From CAVAWX01 sp963592385 (lineage in GTDB: Bacteria > Actinomycetota > Coriobacteriia > Coriobacteriales > QAMH01), in NCBI GenBank assembly GCA_963592385.1, contig CAVAWX010000015.1:1-26958 (forward strand): DNA of 26,958 bases, written 5' to 3'. Under the pieces are notes generated by a model. That model worked only from the letters and a program-made list of their open reading frames with translations. It did no database searches and had not been told where the DNA came from. Within the stretch, counting starts at the first letter, position 1. Every line of letters starts with the position of its first letter. Shown in pieces: positions 1-9,050 of the stretch. The translations under genes and the position numbers were made by a program.

Positions 1-3000
1 CGACCATCTACCCCATTGCGTCGCGCTGCGGCGTCTTCGCCAAGACCGACGTGCAGCCCCTGCTGAACGAGGGCGCGAGCCGCGACGACATCGCCGCCTC
101 GGTGTTTCAGGCCGTGGTCATGCAGACCATCTCCGGCCTTGCCTGCGGGCGCCCCATACGCGGCAACGTCGCGTTTCTGGGCGGGCCGCTGCACTACCTG
201 CCCCAGCTGCGCCAGCGCTTTGTCGAGACCTTGGAGCTTGCGCCGGAGGCGGTCATCGTCCCCGAGGAAAGCCACCTCTTCGTGGCCCGCGGCGCCGCCA
301 TCGCGAGCGCGAAAAACGACGAGACGGTCACGCTCTCGCAGCTCGAGGAGCGCATGGAAAACCTTGGCGACGTGCAGGGCAGCGAGGTCGAGCGCCTGGA
401 CCCGCTCTTTGCCGACGAGGCCGACTACGAGGCCTTCCGCGCCCGGCACGCGCAGCACGTGGTGGAGCGGGCGAGCCTGGCCGACTACCGCGGCCGCGCC
501 TACCTGGGCATCGACGCCGGTTCCACGACGCTCAAAAGCGCGCTCGTGGGCGACGACGGCCAGATCCTCTTCATGTTCTACGCCAACAACAAAGGCGACG
601 TGCTCGGCTGCGCGCGCACCATGCTGGGCGAGCTGGAGGCCCAGATCCCGCGCGACGATGCCGGCGCGCCCCTCGTAGAGATCGCCCACGTCACGACCAC
701 CGGCTACGGCGAGGCGCTGCTGCTCGAGGCCATCGGCGCGGACAGCGGCGAGATAGAGACGGTCGCGCATCTGCGCGGCGCGCGCGAGCTGTGCCCGGAC
801 GTGGACTTCATCCTCGACATCGGCGGCCAGGACATGAAGTGCATGCGGGTGAAGGACGGCGTGATCGAGCACATCATGCTCAACGAGGCCTGCTCGGCCG
901 GCTGCGGCTCCTTCCTCGAGGCCTTCGCCACGAGCCTGAAGATGTCCATCTCGGATTTCGCCGCCGCCGCCGTCTCCGCCAAGGCGCCGGTGGACCTGGG
1001 CAGCCGCTGCACCGTGTTCATGAACTCGCGGGTGAAGCAGGCGCAGAAGGAGGGCGCGACGCCCGCCGACATCTCGGCCGGCCTGTCGTATTCGGTCATC
1101 AAAAACGCGTTGTTCAAGGTCATCAAGCTGCGCGACGCTTCCGAGCTGGGCGAACACGCCGTCGTGCAGGGCGGCACCTTCCTGAACGACGCGGTGCTGC
1201 GCGCCTTCGAGCTTCTGTCCGGCCACGACGCCATACGCCCCGACATCGCGGGCAACATGGGCGCCTGGGGCGCGGCGCTGCTGGCCCGCGACCGCGCCGG
1301 CGAGGCGGGCTCGACCTTGCTGACCTGCGCCGAGATAGACGCCATCGAGGTCAAGCGCACCACGGCCCGCTGCGGCTTGTGCGAGAACCGCTGCCTGCTC
1401 ACCATCAACGACTTCGGCACCGACCCCGCCACGGGTCGCCGCCGCCGCTTCATCACGGGCAACCGCTGCGAGAAAGGCGCCGGCGCGAAGAGCAACGCCG
1501 CCGACGTGCCCAACCTCTTCGACTACAAGAACCGCCTGCTCTTCGAGCGCCCCGCGCTCTCGCGCGAGGAGGCGCGTTTCGGCACGGTGGGCATCCCGCG
1601 CGCGCTCAACATGTTCGAGAACTACCCCTTCTGGCACAGCTTCTTCACCACGCTGGGATACGCGATCGAGCTGTCCGAGCCCAGCAGCAAGGCGACCTAC
1701 GAGGCCGGCGTCGAGTCCATGCCCTCGGAAAACGCCTGCTACCCGGCCAAGCTCTCGCACGGCCACATCATGGACCTGCTGGAACGCGACGTGGACTTCA
1801 TCTGGATGCCCTGCATACGCTGGGAGCGCCAGGAAGACGCCGGCGCGAACAACCACTACAACTGCCCCATCGTCATGAGCTACTCCGAGGCCCTGCGCCT
1901 GAACATCGACGAGCTGGCAAGCAGCCGCACCGACTTCCTCAACCCCTTCATCCCCTACGACGACAAGGAGGCCTTGAAGAAGCGCCTCTACGAGCATTTG
2001 GTGAAGGAGCGCCGCAAGAAGCACCCGGACGCGGCCTTCCCGACGAAAAAGGAGATCGACGCCGCCGTGGACCGCGCCTGGGCGGCCGACCTCGACTTCA
2101 AGAGCCAGATGCGCGCGAAGGGCGAGGAGACGCTGCGCTGGCTGGAGGCCGACCCGGACCGCCACGGCATCGTGCTGGCGGGGCGGCCCTACCACATCGA
2201 CCCCGAGATCAACCACGCCATACCGGAGCTGGTCACGAGCTTCGGGCTGGCGGTGCTCACCGAGGACTCCGTCGCGCACCTGGGCAAGCTCGAGCGCAAC
2301 CTGCGCGTCTACGACCAGTGGATGTTCCACACGCGTCTCTACAACGCGGCCAAGGTCGTGACCGAGCGCGACGATCTGGACCTCGTGCAGCTGAACAGCT
2401 TCGGCTGCGGCCTGGACGCGCTCACCACCGACGAGGTGCAGGAGATCGTCGAGGGGTCCGGCAAGGTCTACACGCTGCTGAAGATCGACGAGGTGTCCAA
2501 CTTGGGCGCCGCGCGTATACGCCTGCGCAGCCTGCTGGCGGCCCTCGACCAGAAGGACGCCTGCGAGCAGGTGGCGGCGTCCACGGAGTTCCCGCGCGCC
2601 GAGTACACCAAGGAGATGCAGGACAGCGGCGAGTACACGATACTCGCGCCGCAGATGAGCCCCATCCACTTCGAGCTGCTCGTGCCCATCTTCCACCACT
2701 ACGGCTACAACCTGGAGCTGCTGCCCAGCGTGGACCCGAAGGCCGTGGACGCGGGCCTGAAGTACGTGAACAACGACATCTGCTACCCGTCCATCCTCGT
2801 CACCGGGCAGATCATGGAGGCGGCCACGAGCGGGCGCTACGACATGGACCGCACGGCCTTCATCATCACCCAGACCGGCGGCGGCTGCCGCGCGACCAAC
2901 TACATCAGCCTCATCCGCAAGGGCCTGCACGAGGCGGGGCTGGGGCACGTGCCCGTCATCAGCCTGGCCTTCAACGACACCGGCGAGCGCAACTCCGGCT

Positions 3001-3848
3001 TCGAGGTCACGCCCAAGATGCTCAAGACCGCCCTGCCGGCGCTGCTCGTGGGCGACCTGCTGATGATGTGCCTGTACCGCGTGCGCCCCTACGAGAAGGT
3101 GCCGGGCAGCGCAAACGAGCTGTTCTCCAAGTGGATGGAGTGGATGAAGGAACACGAGTGCTCGCTGTCGCTGCTGCGCGACATGCCGCGCGTCTACCGC
3201 CAGATCGTGGGCGATTTCGACCGTCTGGCCTGCGTGGACTTCGGCAGCAAGCCGCGCGTGGGCGTGGTGGGCGAGATCTTGGTGAAGTTCCATCCCACGG
3301 CCAACAACCAGATCGTCGAGACCATCGAGCGCGAGGGCTGCGAGGCCGTGGTGCCCGGGCTGGTGGATTTCTTCTTGTTCGGCATTTTGAACCCGGCGTT
3401 TCGCGCGCAGCGGCTCACGCCCAGCTTGAAGAAGTTCGCGGGCGCGAAGGGGGCTGTGGCCGCGCTGGAGAAGCTGCGCGACCCGATCCGGCGCGCGCTG
3501 GCCGCCTCGGAGCGCTTCGAGCCCTTCGGACGCATCGGGGACGTGGCGCGCGGCGCGGCGCAGATCCTCGACCTGTGCAACATGATGGGCGAGGGCTGGC
3601 TGCTCACCGGCGAGATGGTCGAGCTGATCGAGGAGGGCGCGCCCAACATCGTGTGCACGCAGCCCTTCGCCTGCCTGCCCAACCACGTCGTGGGCAAGGC
3701 CGTGATCAAGGAGATGCGCCGGCGCTATCCGGAGAGCAACATCGTCGCGGTGGACTACGACCCGGGCGCCTCTGAGGTCAACCAGCTCAACCGCATCAAG
3801 CTGATGNNNNNNNNNNGCAAAGAGCAGGCCGGAGCGGCGGGAAAATGA
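1..3848 (+). CDS. 2-hydroxyacyl-CoA dehydratase activase, large fused form (5' end outside window)
   Basis: The reading frame is already open at the left edge (first whole codon at base 3), so the start lies outside. The visible part is about 1,280 codons. It begins inside a BadF/BadG/BcrA/BcrD ATPase domain. A second ATPase domain follows at about 505-1290, with the nucleotide-binding GIDAGSTT near 509 and LDIGGQDMK near 813. NEACSAGCGSF near 883-915 carries the two cysteines that in this family hold the bridging [4Fe-4S] cluster of the dimer. From about 1360 a cysteine-rich region (RCGLCENRC, then NRCEKG) leads into DUF2229 and dehydratase-like parts (MPCIRWER, NCPIVMSYSEA). Family members use ATP to drive an electron into 2-hydroxyacyl-CoA or benzoyl-CoA-type dehydratases; the substrate cannot be read here. 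The C-terminus is interrupted by ten Ns. The stop overlaps the next ATG as ATGA, indicating translational coupling. Confidence 0.9.
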   Translation, partial: TIYPIASRCGVFAKTDVQPLLNEGASRDDIAASVFQAVVMQTISGLACGRPIRGNVAFLGGPLHYLPQLRQRFVETLELAPEAVIVPEESHLFVARGAAIASAKNDETVTLSQLEERMENLGDVQGSEVERLDPLFADEADYEAFRARHAQHVVERASLADYRGRAYLGIDAGSTTLKSALVGDDGQILFMFYANNKGDVLGCARTMLGELEAQIPRDDAGAPLVEIAHVTTTGYGEALLLEAIGADSGEIETVAHLRGARELCPDVDFILDIGGQDMKCMRVKDGVIEHIMLNEACSAGCGSFLEAFATSLKMSISDFAAAAVSAKAPVDLGSRCTVFMNSRVKQAQKEGATPADISAGLSYSVIKNALFKVIKLRDASELGEHAVVQGGTFLNDAVLRAFELLSGHDAIRPDIAGNMGAWGAALLARDRAGEAGSTLLTCAEIDAIEVKRTTARCGLCENRCLLTINDFGTDPATGRRRRFITGNRCEKGAGAKSNAADVPNLFDYKNRLLFERPALSREEARFGTVGIPRALNMFENYPFWHSFFTTLGYAIELSEPSSKATYEAGVESMPSENACYPAKLSHGHIMDLLERDVDFIWMPCIRWERQEDAGANNHYNCPIVMSYSEALRLNIDELASSRTDFLNPFIPYDDKEALKKRLYEHLVKERRKKHPDAAFPTKKEIDAAVDRAWAADLDFKSQMRAKGEETLRWLEADPDRHGIVLAGRPYHIDPEINHAIPELVTSFGLAVLTEDSVAHLGKLERNLRVYDQWMFHTRLYNAAKVVTERDDLDLVQLNSFGCGLDALTTDEVQEIVEGSGKVYTLLKIDEVSNLGAARIRLRSLLAALDQKDACEQVAASTEFPRAEYTKEMQDSGEYTILAPQMSPIHFELLVPIFHHYGYNLELLPSVDPKAVDAGLKYVNNDICYPSILVTGQIMEAATSGRYDMDRTAFIITQTGGGCRATNYISLIRKGLHEAGLGHVPVISLAFNDTGERNSGFEVTPKMLKTALPALLVGDLLMMCLYRVRPYEKVPGSANELFSKWMEWMKEHECSLSLLRDMPRVYRQIVGDFDRLACVDFGSKPRVGVVGEILVKFHPTANNQIVETIEREGCEAVVPGLVDFFLFGILNPAFRAQRLTPSLKKFAGAKGAVAALEKLRDPIRRALAASERFEPFGRIGDVARGAAQILDLCNMMGEGWLLTGEMVELIEEGAPNIVCTQPFACLPNHVVGKAVIKEMRRRYPESNIVAVDYDPGASEVNQLNRIKLMXXXXKEQAGAAGK
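3807..3816. other. Assembly gap (10 N) inside the end of the activase gene
   Basis: Ten consecutive Ns follow codons reading NRIKLM. Ten is not a multiple of three, and such runs are commonly placeholders of unknown length. The frame after the gap, read as KEQAGAAGK followed by TGA, gives an ATGA overlap with the next gene. The true C-terminus of the activase is therefore probably, but not certainly, correct. Any missing sequence is hidden here. Confidence 0.95.
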
Positions 3849-5195
3849 CGCGCGTCGCGGTCGTGGGCGCAGGCGCGTCGGGGCTGGCCGCCGCGATTTC
3901 TGCCGCGCGCGCGGGCGCGGAAACGGTGCTTTTCGAGCGGGGGCCGCGCGTGGGCAAGCCCGTGCTGAAGACGGGCAACGGCCGCTGCAACCTGACGAAC
4001 ATGCACGTGGCGCCGCGCGACTACAACGACCCGGCGTTTGTCGCGCCTGTGCTGGAGAAGTGGGACGCCGCCGCCGTGCGCGCGTGGTTTGCCGAGCTGG
4101 GACTGCTCACCTGCGAGGAGCGCGAGGGGCGCGTCTATCCGCGCTCGAATGCGGCGGCGACGGTCGTGGACGTGCTGCGTGCGGCATGCGCGATGGCCGG
4201 CGTCGTCGAGCGCGTGGACGCGGATGTGGTGGCGCTGCGCTGCCCGGATGGTGAAGAGGACGCGCGCGCAGACGCGCGACATGGCGCGAACGCGGGCGCG
4301 CAAGGCGGCGCGCAGCCTGATGGGGCGTATGCGGGCTTTTCCCTCGAGCTGGAAGACGGCGAGGTCGCAGGCGGCTTCGACGCCGTCGTGGCTGGCCGCG
4401 GGCGGTGGCGCGGGCGCGCAGCTGCTCGGGGTGTGCGGCCATGCGCTCGTGCCCGCACGTCCTGCCCTGTGCTCGCTTGCCTGCGAGACGCGCCCCCTCA
4501 AGGGTTTGGACGGCGTGCGCGTGCGCTGCAGGGTCAGCGCGTTTCACCCCGGCGACGCGGCGCCCTTCGTCTGCGAGGACGGCGAAGTGCTTTTCCGCAC
4601 CTACGGCGTCTCCGGCATCGTCGTCTTCAACATGTCGCGCCTTGTGTCCCCGGGCGACGAGCTCGCCCTCGATTTTCTGCCCGAGATGGGGGAGGGGGAC
4701 GTGAAAGCCCTGCTCGCACAGCGTGCGCATGGCCTCGGCGTCTGCGGCGCGGCGGGCGGGGACGCGGCTGGCGCGACGGACGGGGACGCGTCCGTGCCGC
4801 CGCCCGTCCTGGCCGACCTCATGCGCGGCATCTTCGCCACGCGCATAAACGACGCGGTGCTGCGCATGGCCGGCCTTTCGCCCGACACGGCGCTTGCCCG
4901 CGCGTCGCGTGCGGGCGCGGACGGGCCGTGGGAGCGCATCGCGCATGCCGTCAAGGATTTCCGCCTTGCGGTGAAGGGGCCGGGCGACGCACAACGCGCG
5001 CAGGTCACGCGTGGCGGCGCGCGCACGGACGGCTTCGACCCGCGCACGATGGCCTCGCGCCTGCACCCCGGGCTTTTCGCCTGCGGCGAGGTGCTCGACG
5101 TGGACGGCCCGTGCGGCGGCTGGAACCTGCACTGGGCTTGGGCCAGCGGCATTGCCGCCGGCGCCTCGGCAGCCGCTCGAGTGCCCGCAGGTTGA
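3845..5195 (+). pseudogene. HI0933/BaiN-like FAD-dependent oxidoreductase, frameshifted
   Basis: The N-terminal part shows a Rossmann FAD-binding motif (VVGAGASGLAAA) and the family signature KTGNGRCNLTN, and reads in one frame from ATG 3845 to about 4390 (VDADVVALR, then FDAVV). The expected continuation, LAAGGGAGAQLLGVCGH then PARPALCSL, lies in another frame from base 4392 to the TGA ending at 5195. It closes with the conserved GLFACGEVLDVDGPCGGWNLHWAWASG. Skipping base 4391 restores one protein of about 449 residues, a normal length for the family. The stretch between GG and GH also looks shorter than usual, so a small indel is possible instead of one extra base. The site is under 600 bases from the N gap, so a sequencing or assembly error is as likely as a real lesion. 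Members reduce unsaturated substrates or act as flavoproteins of unknown substrate; BaiN is named for bile-acid work. Confidence 0.85.
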
Positions 5196-5215
5196 CGAAA
5201 ACGGAGCAGCGGCGC

Positions 5216-5242
5216 AACGCCTGGCCTACATGGTGGCGTTTT
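5216..5242 (+). terminator. Possible rho-independent terminator after the flavoprotein gene
   Basis: A 6-bp GC-rich stem, AACGCC (5216-5221) with GGCGTT (5235-5240), encloses a 13-base loop. It runs into TTTT (5239-5242), about 20 bases after the stop codon. The stem is short, so this is only moderately supported. Confidence 0.4.
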
Positions 5243-5271
5243 CCGTAGAATCGAGGCCGCGATATGCAGAT

Positions 5272-5389
5272 GAATCGATCAGGGCGATCTTCTTCGAAGA
5301 CGACGCGCTCACCTTCGATTTCGCGGTCTAGGATCGCACGGCACGTGCGTTTCATGCGCATAGGGTGTTGTGCATGTTCACCGAAGCTG
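5272..5389 (+). repeat. 118-bp intergenic repeat, copy 1
   Basis: Direct-orientation partner of 11337-11454. The two copies have the same length and differ at 17 of 118 positions by hand count, mostly transitions, with no indels. Both start at GAATCGATC and end at CGAAGCTG. Translated in the open frame of either strand, about 11 of 39 codons differ in amino acid, and copy 1 has a stop in the forward frame. The sequence is therefore unlikely to be conserved as protein. No stem is preserved in both copies. It may be a non-coding dispersed element or a relic of a mobile element. Confidence 0.85.
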
Positions 5390-5454
5390 CACGGCGTAAC
5401 ATTTTTTGGGGCGCAGCCCCGGCACCCGCGAGCATGCAGATGGGAGGGGCCATC

Positions 5455-7107
5455 ATGAGCGGATTGACGCGTAACATCATCGCCCACGAGCTGGAGCGCT
5501 TTGGCACGGTGGCACGCGTGGGCACAGGCAACCCGTCGTTCGAGAGAATCCGCATGTGCCTGGACAACATGCCTGCCACAACGCAGAGCACGCTCTTCTT
5601 GTGCTCGACAGCCGCCCAATGCGCGCAGGTGGAAGCTGCCGGCGGGCAGTGCGCCTTGGTTCAAGCCGCGCATGCGCAGGCCGACGACACCGCAGCGCAA
5701 GATCCGCAATCCAGCAGCGCGCCCCTCTCCGGCGCCCGTTCCCCTGCCGTCGTGCTCGTGCTCCAAACGGACCGCGAGCCACTCGAGGTCTTCGACGGCA
5801 TGCTGGAGGCACACGACCGCTACCGCACGTGGGAACAGGAGATGGACGCCTACGTGCTGCAAGAGGGCGGGCTGCAAAAGCTCGTCGACGCAAGCACGCC
5901 GTTTTTGCTCAACCACCTGGTCATAGTCGACCCGGCGCTCAAGTTGCTCGCGTACAGCAGCAACGTCCCCTGCGACGACCCCATCACCATCGAGCTCATG
6001 GACCATGGCTACCACACCGAGGAAAACATCCGGAAGTTCAAGCTGCACAAGCGCTTCAAACCCTGGGCAGAGCAGGACGGCTTTGTCATCAACGACACCC
6101 GCGAGATCTGCAAGTACACCACCGTCGTGCGCTCGTTCAAGACGCAGCACAGCTTCTCGCTCATCATCGTCATGATGTGCAACATCTGCGAGCCGGTGGA
6201 CTACCTCTTGGACGCGTACCTGATGCTCGCCGCGCGCGTCGAGCGCTTCGCCCGGCGCTACTACCCGCAAGACAAGCCCTCCGGCAACGCGACAGACACC
6301 TTCTTGCGCGACCTCCTGCACGGCGAGCTGCATGACATCGCCACAATCAAGGAGCGCTGCAAGCACGTGGGCATCCCCTACGAGTCGCGCTTCTGCCTGT
6401 TCTTCATCCAGACCCCAGCAGAGACCGTTCCCGCGCAGCGCCTGCTGGCAGACATCGCCACGGCCGTGGCGCCGGCCAAAACCGTCGCCATCGCCGGCGG
6501 CATCGCCATCCTGTGCTTCAACTGCTTCTCGAGCACATGCTCGCTGCGCTGCGAGTCCGGCACCTGCCCCAGCGCCAAGGCGCACCGCTCGATCTCTGCG
6601 CGCATAGATCAGATGATGGAGAGGGCAGACCTGCTGTGCGGACGCGGTTCCAAGTTCAAGTACCTGCACGAAGCCCAGACAGCGTTCGAGCAAGCGCGGA
6701 TGGCCTGCGCCATCGCCAAGACCAAAAGCCAGACCACGGGCGGTATCGAGGATTTCGTCAACTGGAAGCGCATATTCTCCTTCGAGCGCTGTTTTGCGGA
6801 GTACCTGGTGCAGCAGATGGGAGACGCCGCCGACCTGGCGCTTTGCACCTACGGAGGGCGCGTCATAGACGCCATGGCGCAGCGCGACGCGCAAACCGGC
6901 CTAGACGACTACGAGTTCCTCTTCGAGTACCTCGTCAACGAGCGCAAGCCGTCCATCGTGGCCCAAAAGCTCCACATGCACCGCAACAACGTGAAATATC
7001 GCATCGACAAGATCGAGGAGCGCTTTGGCATCGACACAAACGACCCGGCCCTGCGCCTGATGATCCTTTTTGCCTACAAGCTGCGCGAAGCGAGCAAAGC
7101 CCTCTAG
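5455..7107 (+). CDS. PucR/CdaR-type transcriptional regulator with a cysteine cluster
   Basis: A 550-residue protein. The start at ATG 5455 was chosen because GGGAGGGG lies a few bases upstream; earlier in-frame ATGs fall in or near the repeat and lack such a site. The C-terminus (about residues 485-548) is the PucR helix-turn-helix: YEFLFEYLVNERKPS, then AQKLHMHRNNVKYRIDKIEERFG, split here around residue 503. The central part resembles the degenerate GGDEF-like region of CdaR/PucR regulators, and the N-terminal half is an unassigned sensor region. Between about 354 and 371 there are five cysteines (C354, C357, C362, C366, C371), unusual for the family and suggestive of a metal, Fe-S or thiol sensor; this is inference. 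It lies upstream of the isomerase-like gene with candidate operator half-sites between them, which suggests local control. Confidence 0.85.
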   Translation: MSGLTRNIIAHELERFGTVARVGTGNPSFERIRMCLDNMPATTQSTLFLCSTAAQCAQVEAAGGQCALVQAAHAQADDTAAQDPQSSSAPLSGARSPAVVLVLQTDREPLEVFDGMLEAHDRYRTWEQEMDAYVLQEGGLQKLVDASTPFLLNHLVIVDPALKLLAYSSNVPCDDPITIELMDHGYHTEENIRKFKLHKRFKPWAEQDGFVINDTREICKYTTVVRSFKTQHSFSLIIVMMCNICEPVDYLLDAYLMLAARVERFARRYYPQDKPSGNATDTFLRDLLHGELHDIATIKERCKHVGIPYESRFCLFFIQTPAETVPAQRLLADIATAVAPAKTVAIAGGIAILCFNCFSSTCSLRCESGTCPSAKAHRSISARIDQMMERADLLCGRGSKFKYLHEAQTAFEQARMACAIAKTKSQTTGGIEDFVNWKRIFSFERCFAEYLVQQMGDAADLALCTYGGRVIDAMAQRDAQTGLDDYEFLFEYLVNERKPSIVAQKLHMHRNNVKYRIDKIEERFGIDTNDPALRLMILFAYKLREASKAL

Positions 7108-7114
7108 CAGGCCG

Positions 7115-7154
7115 TTTGCACAATCGCGGCAACGCATTGTGCAAAATGCACAAT
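7115..7154. promoter_or_regulatory. Candidate operator: inverted TTTGCACAAT plus a third half-site
   Basis: TTTGCACAAT (7115-7124) and its exact reverse complement ATTGTGCAAA (7136-7145) are separated by 11 bases, so their centres lie 21 bp (two helical turns) apart. A third TGCACAAT follows at 7147-7154 in the first orientation. It lies just after the regulator's stop and about 115 bases before the next start. There is no T-tract, so a protein-binding site is more likely than a terminator. The PucR-type protein upstream is the obvious candidate ligand, by position only. Confidence 0.6.
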
Positions 7155-7269
7155 ACCCGTGAAAATTGAGCTTCTTCGCGCATCATGACCTTCGCTTCAC
7201 GGAGGCCTACCCTTTCAAGTGTCGAGGCGGCGCCGGGCCGCCAAACGTTCACAGGAGAAAGGAAATCCC

Positions 7270-8817
7270 ATGGCCATCAAGAAACATGAGGAGATTCGTC
7301 TCAACGTCAAGCCGCTGTTTTTGACCCTGTACCACGAGTACGTCTTCGAGGGGCCGTGCCGCTTTGGCGAGGGCATGCAGCTCGAGAAGGAGTTCGACCT
7401 GCACATGGCGGCCGAGAAGTTCAAGGGCTGGTACGCGCAGCTCCAGGCCGCGATGCCGGATACCGTCGTCAACCTGCTCGAGCCCGTCAAGGTCGAGCGC
7501 GACGAGAACTTTCTCACCAAAGACGAGATGATCGAGCATCTTGCCGAAGGCTGCGAGGATGTCGACCTCTACTACATCGGCTACGCGAGCCGCCCCTACG
7601 ATCTGGCACTCGAGTTTGCCATGCGCGTGGGCAAGCCCTGCGCCATCACCCAGGCCTGCTGCGCGTCGGCCATCACCAGCGCCGAGTTCTTGAGCCGCGG
7701 CCTCGAGTTCTACGCCTTCGAGGACTGGGCCGACGCCACCGCCTACATGACCGTGCTGCGTGCCCGCAAGGTGCTCAAGGACTCCAAGATCCTGGCCGCC
7801 ACCCGCATGACCAGCGCCGTGTCCGTGAGCGCACCCGACTCTGTGATCGACCCGGAGAAGATCACCTCCAAGTTCGGCACGCGCATCCGCTATGTCTCCG
7901 CCCACGAGCTGCTGGACCAGATCTCCTACGACGACCCGATGGAAAACCACTGCACGCCGGGCCGCAAGGGCCTCAACCTCACGGCAGGAGACGAGAAGGA
8001 GATCGACAAGCAGACCGACGCGCTCATCGAAGGCGCCGAGGAATGCCAGATGACCCGCGAGATGGTCAAGAAGTCCGTCGAGGCCAACTACGGCATCCGC
8101 AAGTTCCTGGACGCCTACGAGTGCAACTGCTTCACCGCGCCCTGCCCGGACCTGTGCGCGACGCGTCGCCTGAACCAGAAGAAGTTCACGATGTGCCTCA
8201 ACCACTCGCTCAACAACGAGGACGGCATCCCGTCTGCATGCGAGTACGACCTGGGCGCCTTGGTCTCCAAGCTCATGCTGCAGGCCATCGGCCGCCGCCC
8301 CAGCTACATGGGCAACTGCTTCACCAGCCCCATCCGCAACGGCGTGCGCGCCCCATTGCCCAAGGCCCTCTTCTTCACGCCCGAGCACGTGGACCAGAAG
8401 ATGGACGAGTTGGCAGACACGCCCAACGTGGTGCTGACCTTCCACTCCGTGCCCAACCGCCGCTGGGAATCCTTTGACGAGGAGTACCGCCCCTACGCCA
8501 TCCGCGAGTTCGCCCGCTCTGGCTTTGGCGCCACGCTGCGCTACAAATTCGAAGCCGACGCCGGCCAGACCATCACGATGTGCCGCATCGACCCCACCTG
8601 CGAGAAGCTCTTTGTGGCTAAGGGCACCATCCTCAACTCCATGGGCTACGACCAGACCAACTGCTCCATGGGCGTGTTCTTCCAGGTGAAGGACTCCAAG
8701 GACTTCTTCAAGAAGCAAGCCGCCATCGGCAACCACATGCCCTTGATCTACGGCGACTTTGAAGATCAGGTCATCGAGCTGGGCGAGCTCTTGGGCCTGG
8801 AGGTCATCGTCGCCTAA
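7270..8817 (+). CDS. L-fucose/L-arabinose isomerase-superfamily protein, cysteine-rich
   Basis: A 515-residue protein starting at ATG 7270 behind AGGAGAAAGGA. The C-terminal half resembles the FucI/AraA superfamily. ACEYDLGALVSKLMLQ (C324, E325, D327) matches the ACESD-type block that contains a metal ligand. The end, HMPLIYGDFEDQVIELGELL, matches the usual C-terminal helix region with its conserved His and GD. A central segment carries C285, C287, C292 and C296, then C309 and C324, and QACCAS lies near 135. This density is not typical of FucI and might bind metal or a cluster. Whether it isomerises a sugar is not shown. It is a single gene behind the regulator and candidate operator, and is followed by a hairpin and then sufE. 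The likely fold is moderately sure; the function is open. Confidence 0.65.
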   Translation: MAIKKHEEIRLNVKPLFLTLYHEYVFEGPCRFGEGMQLEKEFDLHMAAEKFKGWYAQLQAAMPDTVVNLLEPVKVERDENFLTKDEMIEHLAEGCEDVDLYYIGYASRPYDLALEFAMRVGKPCAITQACCASAITSAEFLSRGLEFYAFEDWADATAYMTVLRARKVLKDSKILAATRMTSAVSVSAPDSVIDPEKITSKFGTRIRYVSAHELLDQISYDDPMENHCTPGRKGLNLTAGDEKEIDKQTDALIEGAEECQMTREMVKKSVEANYGIRKFLDAYECNCFTAPCPDLCATRRLNQKKFTMCLNHSLNNEDGIPSACEYDLGALVSKLMLQAIGRRPSYMGNCFTSPIRNGVRAPLPKALFFTPEHVDQKMDELADTPNVVLTFHSVPNRRWESFDEEYRPYAIREFARSGFGATLRYKFEADAGQTITMCRIDPTCEKLFVAKGTILNSMGYDQTNCSMGVFFQVKDSKDFFKKQAAIGNHMPLIYGDFEDQVIELGELLGLEVIVA

Positions 8818-8845
8818 GAGCGCCGACGGTGCATGAGCCGTTTGC

Positions 8846-8875
8846 GCCAGGTGCGACCTGCACGTTGCGCCTGGC
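8846..8875 (+). terminator. RNA hairpin after the isomerase-like gene
   Basis: GCCAGGTGCGAC (8846-8857) pairs with GTTGCGCCTGGC (8864-8875) in a 12-bp stem with two G-U pairs and a 6-base loop. It starts about 30 bases after the stop. There is no T-run after it, so it may be a rho-assisted end, an mRNA-protecting hairpin or a processing site. A second small hairpin (CGGCA/TGCCG) follows within about 30 bases. The rest of 8818-9050 shows no gene. Confidence 0.35.
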
Positions 8876-9050
8876 ATAAGCGGCATGCCGGCGGCAAGAT
8901 GCCGATTGCGGCAGCGCGGCATGGCGCGGCATGACGCGACGGCGTTATCTTGCAGGCAGTTGCCCGCGGCGCGGCCAAAACGTCGCGGGCATGCTTTGCG
9001 CAGCGGGGGAGGGCTGGGCAAAGCATGCGGATTCAGGACGGGGGCTTGAC

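Noticed and set aside
5272..5389. Small gene encoded by the 118-bp repeat on either strand
   Set aside because: About 11 of 39 codons differ in amino acid between copies in each strand's frame, and one copy has a stop in the forward frame, so protein constraint is not visible.
5402..5420. GGGGC/GCCCC hairpin next to T6 as a terminator
   Set aside because: The T-run precedes the hairpin on the plus strand and becomes an A-run after it on the minus strand; neither order fits a terminator.
5365..5454. Longer start for the PucR-type regulator inside repeat copy 1
   Set aside because: It lacks a ribosome-binding site and would put repeat sequence in the protein; ATG 5455 follows GGGAGGGG.
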